Origin: a bacterium
Lineage (GTDB): Bacteria > SZUA-182 > DTGQ01
DNA: 60,405 nt
Reading direction: 5' to 3'
Assembly (NCBI GenBank): GCA_040755755.1
Contig: JBFLZW010000079.1
Span: 1-60,405, forward strand
Below the pieces are notes generated by a model, which was not told the DNA's origin, searched no databases, and saw only the letters and a program-made list of their open reading frames with translations. Shown one piece after another: positions 25,816 to 33,707 of the stretch; the first letter of the stretch is position 1, and every line of letters begins with the position of its first letter. Made by a program: the position numbers and the translations under genes.

Positions 25816-25884
25816 ATGAAGAACATCTGGCTGGACTTCCAGGATTTGCTTACTTCACGCGGTTATGGTAAGATTTCATTATAA
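25816..25884 (+). CDS. Possible 22-residue peptide
   Basis: ATG at 25816 follows a good AGGAG site by seven bases and opens a 22-codon frame (MKNIWLDFQDLL...). It lies in a gap with no other gene. The start signal is the only support; a chance occurrence is likely. Confidence 0.2.
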   Translation: MKNIWLDFQDLLTSRGYGKISL

Positions 25885-25965
25885 AATACCCGGGAAGGCA
25901 GAGGAACGAATATGAGAAGATGGGGAACCATCGGCAAGTTGCCTGAGCTGACTTTTATCCCCAGG

Positions 25966-27558
25966 CTAGCTTTTCTTCCAAAAAGCATCAACCAGAAAAG
26001 CTATCTCAGGGCTTCCCATAAGATACGAAATACCGGCATAAAGGAGGATACCGGCAAAAATGATAATCATCAGGGCAAGGGTGCAGGAGGTGCGGGACAG
26101 GGCGGTGAAGTTGCTCTGCCAGACCATGACCCAGATACCTGCTCCGGTCAGGATGCTGGCTGCAGTTATCTTGAGGCACGAAAAAAGCAATTTCCGCCCG
26201 CCCAGCGGTCCCATTTTTTTCCTGAGGTAGTAAAAGAGCAGCAGCAAATGCAGGATTGAAGACAGGGAGGTGGACAGAGCCAATCCTCCGTGCTTGAGCG
26301 GCCACATCAGGATGATATTTAAAAAAATATTAAAGATCAAACTGATAACGGCAGCCTTGACCGGCGCTTTTGTATCCTGGAAGGAGTAAAACACCGGGAC
26401 AATAACCTTTACCGCTGCATAGGCAAAAAGGCCAACCGCATACATGAGAAGAGCCGTAGCTGTGGCCTGAGCTGCCCCACTCGTGAAAGCTCCCCGTTGA
26501 AACAGAACACTGATGATCATCCGGCGGCAAATAATCAGGCCAAAAGTTGCCGGAAGCGTGATGAACATTACCAGGCGCAGGCCAAAGGAAAATGTTCCCT
26601 TCACGGCATGTATCTCTCCACGGGCTGCCTGCCCCGACAAAGTCGGCAGAATAGCCGTACCGATAGCTATACCAAACAATCCGAGAGGGAATTGAATCAG
26701 GCGGTTGCTGTAGTAAAGATAGGATACACTTCCTTCCGGCAGGAAAGTCGCGCACAGGGTATCGACCATGCTGTTGATCTCTGCTACCGCCAATCCGACA
26801 GTGGAGGGCAACATCAGGATGCCGATCCGGCGCAGTCCCTCATGCTGAAGATCCACGGTAAACCGGAATCTCATCCCCTTATGGATAAGAATGGGCAATT
26901 CAAAGAAAAGCTGGAGCATCCCCCCCAGTAACACTCCGATGGCCAGACCGACAATCGGCTGCCTCAGTCCGGGAGCGATGAAATAGGCACTGCTGATGAT
27001 AGCTATGTTGAGAATCGCAGGGGAGAGGGCTGGTATCAGAAAGTGGTTAAAAGAATTCAGAATACCCATAGCGAGGGAGCCGAGGCCAATAAAAAAAATA
27101 TAGGGAAAAAGCACCCTGGTCAGGAGCGTGGTCAGGTAAAACTGCCGGGGAGATTTCCGGTATGCCGGAGCACAAATCATGACGATCCAGGGAGCGAACA
27201 GGAGGGAGAGGGCTACTATGATTGTCAGGGCGATTAATACCAGGCTGATCACCTTGTTGGCCAGATTCCAGCTCTCCGGCTGCCCTTTCCTATGAAGGTA
27301 TTCGGTAAAAACAGGAATAAAGGAAGAGCTTAAAGCCCCCTCCCCCATAAGGCGGCGAAGGAGGTCCGGGAAGCGAAAGGCAACCAGGAAGGCATCGGTG
27401 ACCATTTCCGCTCCAAACATATTGGCCATAACCATATCTCTCAGGAATCCAAGGATACGGCTGCAGAAGGTAGCTCCGCTGATGATTCCTGCTGAGACAA
27501 TCAGATTTTTATGGGTAACCTGGGATTGCTCTCCTGACGTTGCCACGTAGTTAGACAT
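25966..27558 (-). CDS. murJ: Lipid II flippase MurJ (MviN)
   Basis: Moves lipid II across the inner membrane for peptidoglycan synthesis. The 530 residues form about 14 hydrophobic helices. The family signature is near the N-terminus: SRILGFLRDMVMANMFG, TDAFLVAFRFPDLLRRLMGEGALSSSFIPVF, with the conserved Arg residues. Length is normal. It is transcribed alone, divergent from rpsT, a neighbour often found next to murJ. Confidence 0.95.
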   Translation of the reverse strand: MSNYVATSGEQSQVTHKNLIVSAGIISGATFCSRILGFLRDMVMANMFGAEMVTDAFLVAFRFPDLLRRLMGEGALSSSFIPVFTEYLHRKGQPESWNLANKVISLVLIALTIIVALSLLFAPWIVMICAPAYRKSPRQFYLTTLLTRVLFPYIFFIGLGSLAMGILNSFNHFLIPALSPAILNIAIISSAYFIAPGLRQPIVGLAIGVLLGGMLQLFFELPILIHKGMRFRFTVDLQHEGLRRIGILMLPSTVGLAVAEINSMVDTLCATFLPEGSVSYLYYSNRLIQFPLGLFGIAIGTAILPTLSGQAARGEIHAVKGTFSFGLRLVMFITLPATFGLIICRRMIISVLFQRGAFTSGAAQATATALLMYAVGLFAYAAVKVIVPVFYSFQDTKAPVKAAVISLIFNIFLNIILMWPLKHGGLALSTSLSSILHLLLLFYYLRKKMGPLGGRKLLFSCLKITAASILTGAGIWVMVWQSNFTALSRTSCTLALMIIIFAGILLYAGISYLMGSPEIAFLVDAFWKKS

Positions 27559-27630
27559 TACCTTTCGTATTTGTTACTGATTTGCGCCAGCTATCGGTCA
27601 GTAAGTTAGCAAGTTTGAGCGAAAAAGTGG

Positions 27631-27659
27631 TTGTGATGCGACAAAATTGCTGGTATAAT
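27631..27659 (+). promoter_or_regulatory. Probable rpsT promoter
   Basis: TTGTGA (27631-27636), 17-base spacer, TATAAT (27654-27659), with an extended TGG directly before the -10. The leader to rpsT is about 145 bases. Confidence 0.65.
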
Positions 27660-27811
27660 AATAACTTTGTATTCTGGATTCTCCTCTGGTTTCTCTGATT
27701 GTGATTGCAGGGGGAAAATGCTGCATCAGTCAGAAGAATGAAAACCTATTGTACCTAATTTCCCTTGGGAAATAAACCCTTAATTAATCTTATTCATACA
27801 AGGAGTAAAAA

Positions 27812-28087
27812 ATGGCAGAGCATCTATCAGTAAAAAAAAGAACACGACAGGATAAAATCAGAGCTTTAAGAAACCGCAGCCGACGGTCTAATTTACGTAC
27901 TACCATTAAAAAGGTTTTAACCTCAGTTGCTGATAACAATGTCAGCCAGGCACAAGCTACGTTACAAGAAGCAATCTCTGCCATTGACCGGGCGGTTGCA
28001 AAAAATATTATTCACAAAAATAATGCAGCCAGAAAAAAATCCCAACTTATGCGTAAGATTAATGCCCTGGCTCCGTCTAAAAGTTAA
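27812..28087 (+). CDS. rpsT: 30S ribosomal protein S20
   Basis: Primary 16S rRNA-binding protein of the small subunit. The 91 residues are Lys/Arg-rich and helical: SVKKRTRQDKIRALRNRSRR at the start, TIKKVL, and IHKNNAARKKSQLMRKINAL near the end, as in all S20 proteins. AAGGAG lies eight bases before ATG 27812. Confidence 0.96.
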   Translation: MAEHLSVKKRTRQDKIRALRNRSRRSNLRTTIKKVLTSVADNNVSQAQATLQEAISAIDRAVAKNIIHKNNAARKKSQLMRKINALAPSKS

Positions 28088-28866
28088 ATCTGCGAGTAAA
28101 ACTCGCCGATGAAACCCAAAAGACTGGGCAATCAGCAGAGCCCGGATAAAAAAGATCAGAGGTGAGTTTTATTCTCTCGAAGCTGAAAGCTGCCTGAAAA
28201 TTTTCGGGAAGACGCGCAACGAGATTTAATTATGGGAGTTGGGGGACCAAGAAGGCCTGAATACCAATGAGACCATCCGCCGATGATGCTCAGGATGGGT
28301 GGTCTTATTGAAGAGGGCGATTTCCCTCCTAAAAATTATTCCATATAATCTTATCCAGGTAAATATATAATAGGCTTATTCCTATTTTTTCATAGGGATA
28401 GAGGTGTCTTTTTATGCCCGCCGCCAGACCCCGCAAGATGAGGGAATCCGGAATCATGGGGAAGATAAGCTTCTTAATTCAGCGGCGCGATGTTCTTGCC
28501 TGATTTATACGCTTTTCAGCTACAGGGAGAAAAGTACCTACTCAGGTAGAGAGGACAGGTATTGAGACTGGAAAGGAGATAATACAACTGTCAGAGGGGC
28601 TCTCTGCTGTCAGCCTCACGAAGGTTTGGTACACGACATGGCAAATCCGCGGCCGGTTAGACTCAACCAGGGGATCGCGTACAGCCTTTCGGCCTCCAGG
28701 TTCAGCCACCCGAGCAGCTAAAAAGAGAATATACAATCTGAGCTTGACGAGGGTAATCAGAAGGAGGTGATTGCAGTAACGTTTGGTCTTTAAGCTCTGT
28801 GAGAATTCAGTTATCTTATCGAAATTCACAAAAATCTAATTGTTATTACATGTAAGGAGAGAGATC
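28088..28866. other. Long structured-looking leader upstream of the YG-repeat gene
   Basis: No protein gene is supported in 779 bases. There is a GACCATCC / GGATGGGTGGTC pairing at about 28270-28305, possibly ending the rpsT transcript. At 28620-28770 several GC-rich short stems occur (GGTT AGACTC AACC; AGCC TTTC GGCT-like), then an AAGGAGGTGA Shine-Dalgarno-like sequence (about 28761) without a start codon at the right distance. This may be a regulatory RNA leader; it matched no riboswitch consensus I know. Confidence 0.35.
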
Positions 28867-29538
28867 ATGAGAAAGAATTGGTTATTGAAAGCTGCCACGG
28901 CTGTCATTACTCTGTTTGTTATCGGGTCGTTAGTTGCAGTGCCCGGAGTTAAGGCCCAGGAAGAAAGTAACACCGAGATTGTGAGAGAAGATCAGCAGCT
29001 CCTTTACGGCAGCTTATATGGCAGCGGTCTGTACGGCGGATATGGCCTGTATGGCAGCAGTCTCTATGGAGCTTATGGACTCTATGGCAGCGGTCTGTAT
29101 AGCGGCTATTATGGCCTCGGCAGCCTCTACGGTGGCTATGGCAGCTACGGACTGTACGGCAGTGGCCTCTATGGCGGCTATTATGGCCTCGGCAGCCTCT
29201 ATGGCGGTTATGGCATCTACGGACTGTACGGCGGCAGCCTGTACGGTGGCCTTTATGGATTATATGGCAGCAGCCTGTATGGTGGATATGGCCTGTATGG
29301 TGGCCTCTATGGTGGTCTCTATGGTGGTCTCTATGGAAGCATGTACGGCTATGGCAGTCCTTTTGGAATCAACAACCTGTACTACACAGTCGAGACGGGT
29401 ACCGGCGTAAATTACCAGATACCCTTTATGCAGATTGCTCCACTGCTTGGCGTGGCTGGCCTCTATAATCAGCTTTTCCCGAGTCTGTTCACTCCTGCGA
29501 CAACTTCGACCGGTGCTCCGGGAAGCGTAATTTTCTAA
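28867..29538 (+). CDS. Secreted Tyr/Gly/Leu-repeat protein 1
   Basis: 223 residues. A signal peptide (MRKNWLLKAATAVITLFVIG... cut near VKA) is followed by about 120 residues made almost only of G, Y, L and S in repeats such as LYGSGLYGGYG. A short ordinary tail follows, ending GAPGSVIF. It resembles structural, cohesive or amyloid-like Gly/Tyr-rich proteins in composition, not in a named family. ATG 28867 was chosen for its AAGGAGAG site; an upstream in-frame ATG would spoil the signal peptide. It is a paralogue of the gene at 31182 and has its own terminator. Confidence 0.85.
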   Translation: MRKNWLLKAATAVITLFVIGSLVAVPGVKAQEESNTEIVREDQQLLYGSLYGSGLYGGYGLYGSSLYGAYGLYGSGLYSGYYGLGSLYGGYGSYGLYGSGLYGGYYGLGSLYGGYGIYGLYGGSLYGGLYGLYGSSLYGGYGLYGGLYGGLYGGLYGSMYGYGSPFGINNLYYTVETGTGVNYQIPFMQIAPLLGVAGLYNQLFPSLFTPATTSTGAPGSVIF

Positions 29539-29577
29539 GCGGCTATCTGCCTTAATGTTCTCCATTTGCAGAGCGCA

Positions 29578-29616
29578 GGGGGGATATCCATACCAGGGTA
29601 TCCCCCTGATTATTTT
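29578..29616 (+). terminator. Terminator after YG-repeat gene 1
   Basis: GGGGGATA (29579-29586) pairs with TATCCCCC (29599-29606); the loop is 12 bases and a T-rich run (TGATTATTTTA) follows. It starts about 40 bases after the stop. Confidence 0.7.
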
Positions 29617-29718
29617 AATAGTTCCCCTCCTCCTTTCCCCCCGGCTTTTCCAGAGGAACCCATTCCCATAGCTCTCAAACCCAAGGTGACTGTTTTCTCA
29701 CATTTTTTCCTAAAAAAT

Positions 29719-29748
29719 TTGCTCATTCACCCTGTTTCGTGATATATT
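29719..29748 (+). promoter_or_regulatory. Possible promoter of the EIIA/zinc-ribbon gene
   Basis: TTGCTC (29719-29724), 18-base spacer, TATATT (29743-29748). It lies 280 bases upstream of the gene. The rest of the 489-base gap shows no gene. Confidence 0.35.
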
Positions 29749-30027
29749 GTGAAGGAGTAGAGATTTAAACTGTAATTCATTAATAGAATAGAAAACAGCT
29801 TAAACATCCTGGAAAGCTTTTGAACCCATCTTTATGGCTTATATGGCAGTGTTGTATGTCAATATTCAAAGAACATACCATACAGCTAATCTTCGACCGA
29901 AAACTCAATATCTTTCAAAACTTGCCTGTATCTTTTTATCCGTTAATCCATGAAAGGGTTCAATATAAACCTTGAGTTTAATAGAAACGATTCTATGAGT
30001 AACTTAACATAAGGTGAGGTAAACGAT

Positions 30028-30840
30028 TTGAATGCCGGGCAATTGTTCTTAAATCATACTAAATTATCTGAGCTGATCGATCCTAAGATGGTAATTTTCA
30101 ATCTCCGGGGTAGGGAGAAGACATCCGCCTTAAAAGAAATGGTTGACTGTGTTTATCAGTTCCATGACTTTGAAGGGAACAAAGATGTTTTGGAAAGGAT
30201 ACTGGACAGAGAGTCCCTGTCGTCAACAGGGGTAGGGAATGGTTTTGCTTTCCCGCATGCCAGGATAAAAACACAGGACGGACCGATTATCTGCCTCGGA
30301 ATAGCCAGAGACGGCATTGATTTTAATGCAATCGATGATAAACCGGTCCATGTTATTCTCTTGATTATCTGGAAACCGAATGTCCCCGGCCTCTTTAATC
30401 ACCTGTTTGGCGGTCTGGCCAGATTCCTGCTGGGAAATCCCGGAATGAAAGAAAAACTCCTCGAAGTCCAGTCCTATGAGCAGGTAGCCCAGATTTTTTC
30501 GCAGGTCGAATTGCAGATTTCCCCTGATCACGCTAATATCCAGGGGGCCAAACTGCTCTGGAAGCTCCAGACACTGATGAATCTGCTGAAAGGTATCGGC
30601 CCCGGAGTGGAAAGGTCTCAAATTGAAAGAGAGATCAAGCTTATCCGGGAAGAATTGGACCAGTCGATTGTAGCCCGATTCGATCGGCTGACCGAGAAAT
30701 TCGGGGCCGGAGTTTTTAAAATTAAAGATGGAGTATGCCAGGGCTGCATGATTAAATTGTCCACTTCACTCGCGGCTACGGTACATAACAGTAATGATAT
30801 TTTCGTGTGTCCGAAGTGCGGGAGGTACATTGTCGATTGA
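30028..30840 (+). CDS. PTS EIIA (PtsN-like) domain fused to a zinc ribbon
   Basis: 270 residues. Positions 10-155 are a fructose/nitrogen-type EIIA domain: RESLSSTGVGNGFAFPHARI carries the phosphorylatable His (near residue 75). A helical linker (about 165-225) leads to a C4 zinc ribbon, GVCQGCMIKLS...FVCPKCGRYIVD, like the C-terminal zf-RING_7 domain of the CdsZ/DUF164 family. It would take a phosphate from HPr-type proteins and may signal to RNA, DNA or protein through the ribbon; no EIIB or EIIC genes are nearby, so a regulatory role is more likely than sugar uptake. TTG start at 30028 with AAGGTGAGG upstream. It lies between the two YG-repeat genes. Confidence 0.85.
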   Translation: MNAGQLFLNHTKLSELIDPKMVIFNLRGREKTSALKEMVDCVYQFHDFEGNKDVLERILDRESLSSTGVGNGFAFPHARIKTQDGPIICLGIARDGIDFNAIDDKPVHVILLIIWKPNVPGLFNHLFGGLARFLLGNPGMKEKLLEVQSYEQVAQIFSQVELQISPDHANIQGAKLLWKLQTLMNLLKGIGPGVERSQIEREIKLIREELDQSIVARFDRLTEKFGAGVFKIKDGVCQGCMIKLSTSLAATVHNSNDIFVCPKCGRYIVD

Positions 30841-30985
30841 TCCTGGCCAGTAGTATGGTTTCGAGCTCTCGTTATCGATAAATTGACTATTGACTGTTGT
30901 TAAGCTCCGCCGCTGTTTTCCTTCCAGGATTACTCCTGGAGATGGCTCCCTCGTGAAGCAGGCTGGTTCTTCCTCCTGGTGTGCA

Positions 30986-31011
30986 GTCGTGATTTTTGCA
31001 AAAATCACGAC
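30986..31011. repeat. Perfect 26-base palindrome
   Basis: GTCGTGATTTTT, GC, AAAAATCACGAC. It lies 145 bases after the EIIA/ribbon gene and 171 before YG-repeat gene 2. It may be a terminator (T-run inside the stem) or a dimeric-protein site. Confidence 0.55.
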
Positions 31012-31031
31012 CTTCAGACATGGCTAACACT

Positions 31032-31068
31032 CCCCTTGCCGGTAAACCTCATGTTTACCGGCAAGGGG
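31032..31068 (+). terminator. Strong 16-bp hairpin in the leader of YG-repeat gene 2
   Basis: CCCCTTGCCGGTAAAC (31032-31047) pairs perfectly with its complement at 31053-31068; the loop is CTCAT. The following TATTTCTG is only weakly U-rich. It could end the EIIA transcript or serve as an attenuator for the next gene. Confidence 0.5.
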
Positions 31069-31181
31069 TATTTCTGTCCGGAAGGAGGTGGTGGGCAAAG
31101 CAGAAAAACACGCATCGTTCTGTTTTTGCCATATCTTTTTCTCATTATTTACTAATGCCTGGTTATATGAGGAGTAAGATC

Positions 31182-31706
31182 ATGACGTCCAAAAAAATTC
31201 TCGGTATTTTTATTGCCCTCTTAGCTTGCCTTATCTTTTCCACTGCAACTCCGAAGACCTCGGAAGCCTACTATGGCCTTGGCGGCCTGTATGGCCTTTA
31301 TGGCGGCCTGGGATATTATGGCGGGCTCTACGGACTGGGCCTCTATGGACTGGGCCTCTATGGCGGCCTTTACGGCATGGGCCTCTATGGCGGGCTCTAC
31401 GGACTGGGCCTCTACGGACTGGGCCTCTATGGACTGGGCCTCTATGGCGGCCTTTACGGTATGGGCCTCTACGGCCTTGGAGATCCCCTGGGCCTCGGCC
31501 TCTATGGTATGGGCCTTTATGGCGGCCTGCTGGGAGGCATGCCGGGCTTACTGGGCTTGGGCGCTCTCGCTGGTCTCAGCGGCCTGCTGGGAAACTGGGG
31601 AACAACGAGCATCACCACGACTTTCGGAACCCCCCCGGCCACAGTCACCACACCAGCAGTTACACCAACAGCTCCAGCAACCACACCTTCTATTATCGTA
31701 ACCTGA
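31182..31706 (+). CDS. Secreted Tyr/Gly/Leu-repeat protein 2
   Basis: 174 residues. Signal peptide MTSKKILGIFIALLACLIFS with a cut near TSEA, then about 85 residues built from LYGLG, LYGG and GMG units. A more hydrophobic LLGG-rich part follows, then a Thr/Pro/Ala-rich tail ending TTPSIIVT. It shares composition, signal and a short hydrophobic end with the gene at 28867. ATG 31182 was chosen because GAGGAG lies at 31170 and the signal peptide begins there; the longer open frame is not used. Likely a structural surface or matrix protein. Confidence 0.82.
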   Translation: MTSKKILGIFIALLACLIFSTATPKTSEAYYGLGGLYGLYGGLGYYGGLYGLGLYGLGLYGGLYGMGLYGGLYGLGLYGLGLYGLGLYGGLYGMGLYGLGDPLGLGLYGMGLYGGLLGGMPGLLGLGALAGLSGLLGNWGTTSITTTFGTPPATVTTPAVTPTAPATTPSIIVT

Positions 31707-31713
31707 TGGAAGG

Positions 31714-31850
31714 TTATACTGCGAACGGGTGAATATTGAACTTTTTGCTCAGGAGCCAGGAGCCAGGAGCCAATACCTTCTTCTGAATTCTGACTCCTGA
31801 CTCCTGGCTCCTCTGAAAAAGTTCAGTTCCAAGCCGTTTATAGTATAACT
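31714..31850. repeat. Dispersed palindromic repeat, copy 2
   Basis: Left arm 31714-31764 and right arm 31801-31850 are imperfect inverted copies (both contain GTTATACT or its complement, GAACTTTTT and GGAGCCAGGAG text). The left arm matches the element at 19.3 kb over 39 bases with one mismatch. It lacks an open frame. It is about 137 bases and MITE-like. Confidence 0.65.
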
Positions 31851-31883
31851 TATCCGTAAAATGTTGAACCTGGCAACAACGCC

Positions 31884-31926
31884 ACACAGGGGGGATCAGG
31901 CCCCTTTCCTTTTCCCCCCTGTGTTT
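31884..31926 (+). terminator. Terminator-like hairpin after YG-repeat gene 2
   Basis: ACACAGGGGGG (31884-31894) pairs perfectly with CCCCCCTGTGT (31914-31924), then TT. It is 178 bases after the stop because the palindromic repeat lies between. It may serve both converging transcripts. Confidence 0.6.
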
Positions 31927-31988
31927 ACCTGGGCCGGCCGGCCAATCGATCATCCTTAATTATAACAACAACTAACCATCCATAGTAA

Positions 31989-33509
31989 TTACGGGGCCAG
32001 AATGGTTACTTCAATCCGACGGTTCATTCTTCTTCCCTCAGCCGTAACATTGGAGGCAATCGGCTTTGTTTCACCAGCGCCAATGGCCTCCATCCGGTTG
32101 GCGTCCACACCCAGCGATCTCAGGTATTCCATCACCGACCTGGCTCTTTCCTGGGATAGCTTTCTATTAAAGTCGCTGCTGCCGGTAAAGTCAGTGTGAC
32201 CGGAAATGATCATCTTCCGATCGGGAAACATATCTGCAGCCTGTTTGACGCTGGCCAGGGTCTGGTAATGCTCCGGCTTCAAGCTGGACCGTCCGCTGTC
32301 GAAATTGATACTGCGAAGTACAATGGTGATATTGTTTGACGGGTCCAGCTTGACTTCAGCCTGCTGCTGGGGTGGAAATATCTTTTGGAGCGCTTTCACC
32401 TTTTCTTCCGCTGCCCTTCTTGCCTCGAGTGCGGCTCCGGTGAGCTCGAGCTCGGTAGAAATTCTCTTTTTGGACTCTTCCGCCTCTCTGATCCTGGCCT
32501 CAGCCTGAAGCCTGGCCTGCTCGGCCTCCTTGATTTGCTGCTGGGCCCTTGCCAGCGCCTGCTCCTTGGAGCTGAGTGTCTGATTATACGCCTCTTCCTG
32601 CTGCTTTAACTCATTGATGGCCTGATCGATTTCGGCAACCGCTACCGAAAAGCCTTTGTCAAATTCAGGCTTCACTCCCAGGCTGGAGGCAATCTTGTTG
32701 AGATCAGCCTCCCTTTGCAGGAAGAGCTTCTCATAATTGGCTCTGTCTCCCCTGAAGTCCTTAACCTTCTGGGCCAGGAATCTGGCTTTGCGGGCCTGGT
32801 ACTCGCCTTCATTCACCTTCTGCATGGCCAGTTGCTCATTATAGCGGTCCTGGGCCAGGGACTGCATGGCCTCATCACGATATTTGACGGCTGACTTGTA
32901 AGTCTCCGGAGCCCACTTATGAGCACCCTCTTTTTCAATTTCCCTGATCTGTTTATCCAATCCTCCGACCACCTTGTGCTGAATGGCCTGAAGCTCGGCC
33001 AGACGATAGTTGCCGGTGGCCTCCTGGGCTTTCTCGCGGGCATTGCCCATCTTCCCCTTTTCCACCTGAGAGGCTGCATCTAAAAAGGATTTATCCGCCT
33101 TTTTATAAGCAGTCAGATCCATTTTATGCGCCTGGGCGGCAATGGCCTTGTCCCGGCTGGCGATCATGTCCGGAAAGTTGCTCTGCATGGATTGTGCGGT
33201 ATCAATGGCTTTTCTGGCCAGTTTTTCCGACTCCTGTAAATGCTTCTGGATATCGGTCTTGGATTTTCCCTTTTCAAATTTGTCTTCCGCTGTAAAGTAT
33301 TCTTTTGTCGCTTTCCGGTATATTTCGGGAGCAAACTCATCAGCCCGCTCTGAAGCAGCCTGATCCAGCATGCTCTTGGCTGGATAAAAAAGCTCACTTT
33401 TCGGCTCCCCAAGCTCTGTCCTGGCCGGCAGCCTTGTACAGGCAAAGGACATGATGAGGAGAATTCCAATGCTCAGGTATTGCATAACTCGAAAACTCTG
33501 TCTTTCCAT
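31989..33509 (-). CDS. OmpA-family lipoprotein with DUF4398 and coiled coil
   Basis: 506 residues. A lipoprotein signal (LLIMSFAC) is followed by a long helical region with DUF4398-like repeats (residues about 40-270, for example APEIYRKATKEYFTAEDKFEKG and APETYKSAVKYRDEAMQSLA), a coiled coil at about 290-370, and an OmpA domain (ISGHTDFTGSSDFNRKLSQE, RRMNRRIEVTIL). It would bridge outer membrane and peptidoglycan at a distance. The ATG at 33509 is chosen for its GGGGGAA site; ATG 33524 is five codons upstream. Confidence 0.88.
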   Translation of the reverse strand: MERQSFRVMQYLSIGILLIMSFACTRLPARTELGEPKSELFYPAKSMLDQAASERADEFAPEIYRKATKEYFTAEDKFEKGKSKTDIQKHLQESEKLARKAIDTAQSMQSNFPDMIASRDKAIAAQAHKMDLTAYKKADKSFLDAASQVEKGKMGNAREKAQEATGNYRLAELQAIQHKVVGGLDKQIREIEKEGAHKWAPETYKSAVKYRDEAMQSLAQDRYNEQLAMQKVNEGEYQARKARFLAQKVKDFRGDRANYEKLFLQREADLNKIASSLGVKPEFDKGFSVAVAEIDQAINELKQQEEAYNQTLSSKEQALARAQQQIKEAEQARLQAEARIREAEESKKRISTELELTGAALEARRAAEEKVKALQKIFPPQQQAEVKLDPSNNITIVLRSINFDSGRSSLKPEHYQTLASVKQAADMFPDRKMIISGHTDFTGSSDFNRKLSQERARSVMEYLRSLGVDANRMEAIGAGETKPIASNVTAEGRRMNRRIEVTILAP

Positions 33510-33707
33510 TTTTAATTCCCCCATTTTATATCTTCAACCAGTTATATGCGTCTATTCTTCTCCCTTGTGATTCTAATCATCTATCGGTAGGTCAGGAGGA
33601 AATGTATTATTCTTGCAATAAACGTATTAATTTTATGTGTAGATTTGCCGTTAAAAAGTGGTCAGTAAAATTGAAAACTGGCAAATTCGAGCTGATGACT
33701 TCTTTTA

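Noticed and set aside
28600-28780. Cyclic-di-GMP or other known riboswitch in the YG-repeat leader
   Set aside because: GGCAAAT and ACAGCC-like pieces recall parts of such elements, but the conserved core bases and spacing do not fit.
28990-29350. Simple DNA microsatellite in place of a gene
   Set aside because: The repeat keeps one reading frame, has a signal peptide and normal start site, and uses varied codons for the same residues.
30996-31181. Longer N-terminus for YG-repeat protein 2
   Set aside because: It would cross a strong hairpin, lacks a ribosome-binding site, and would bury the signal peptide.
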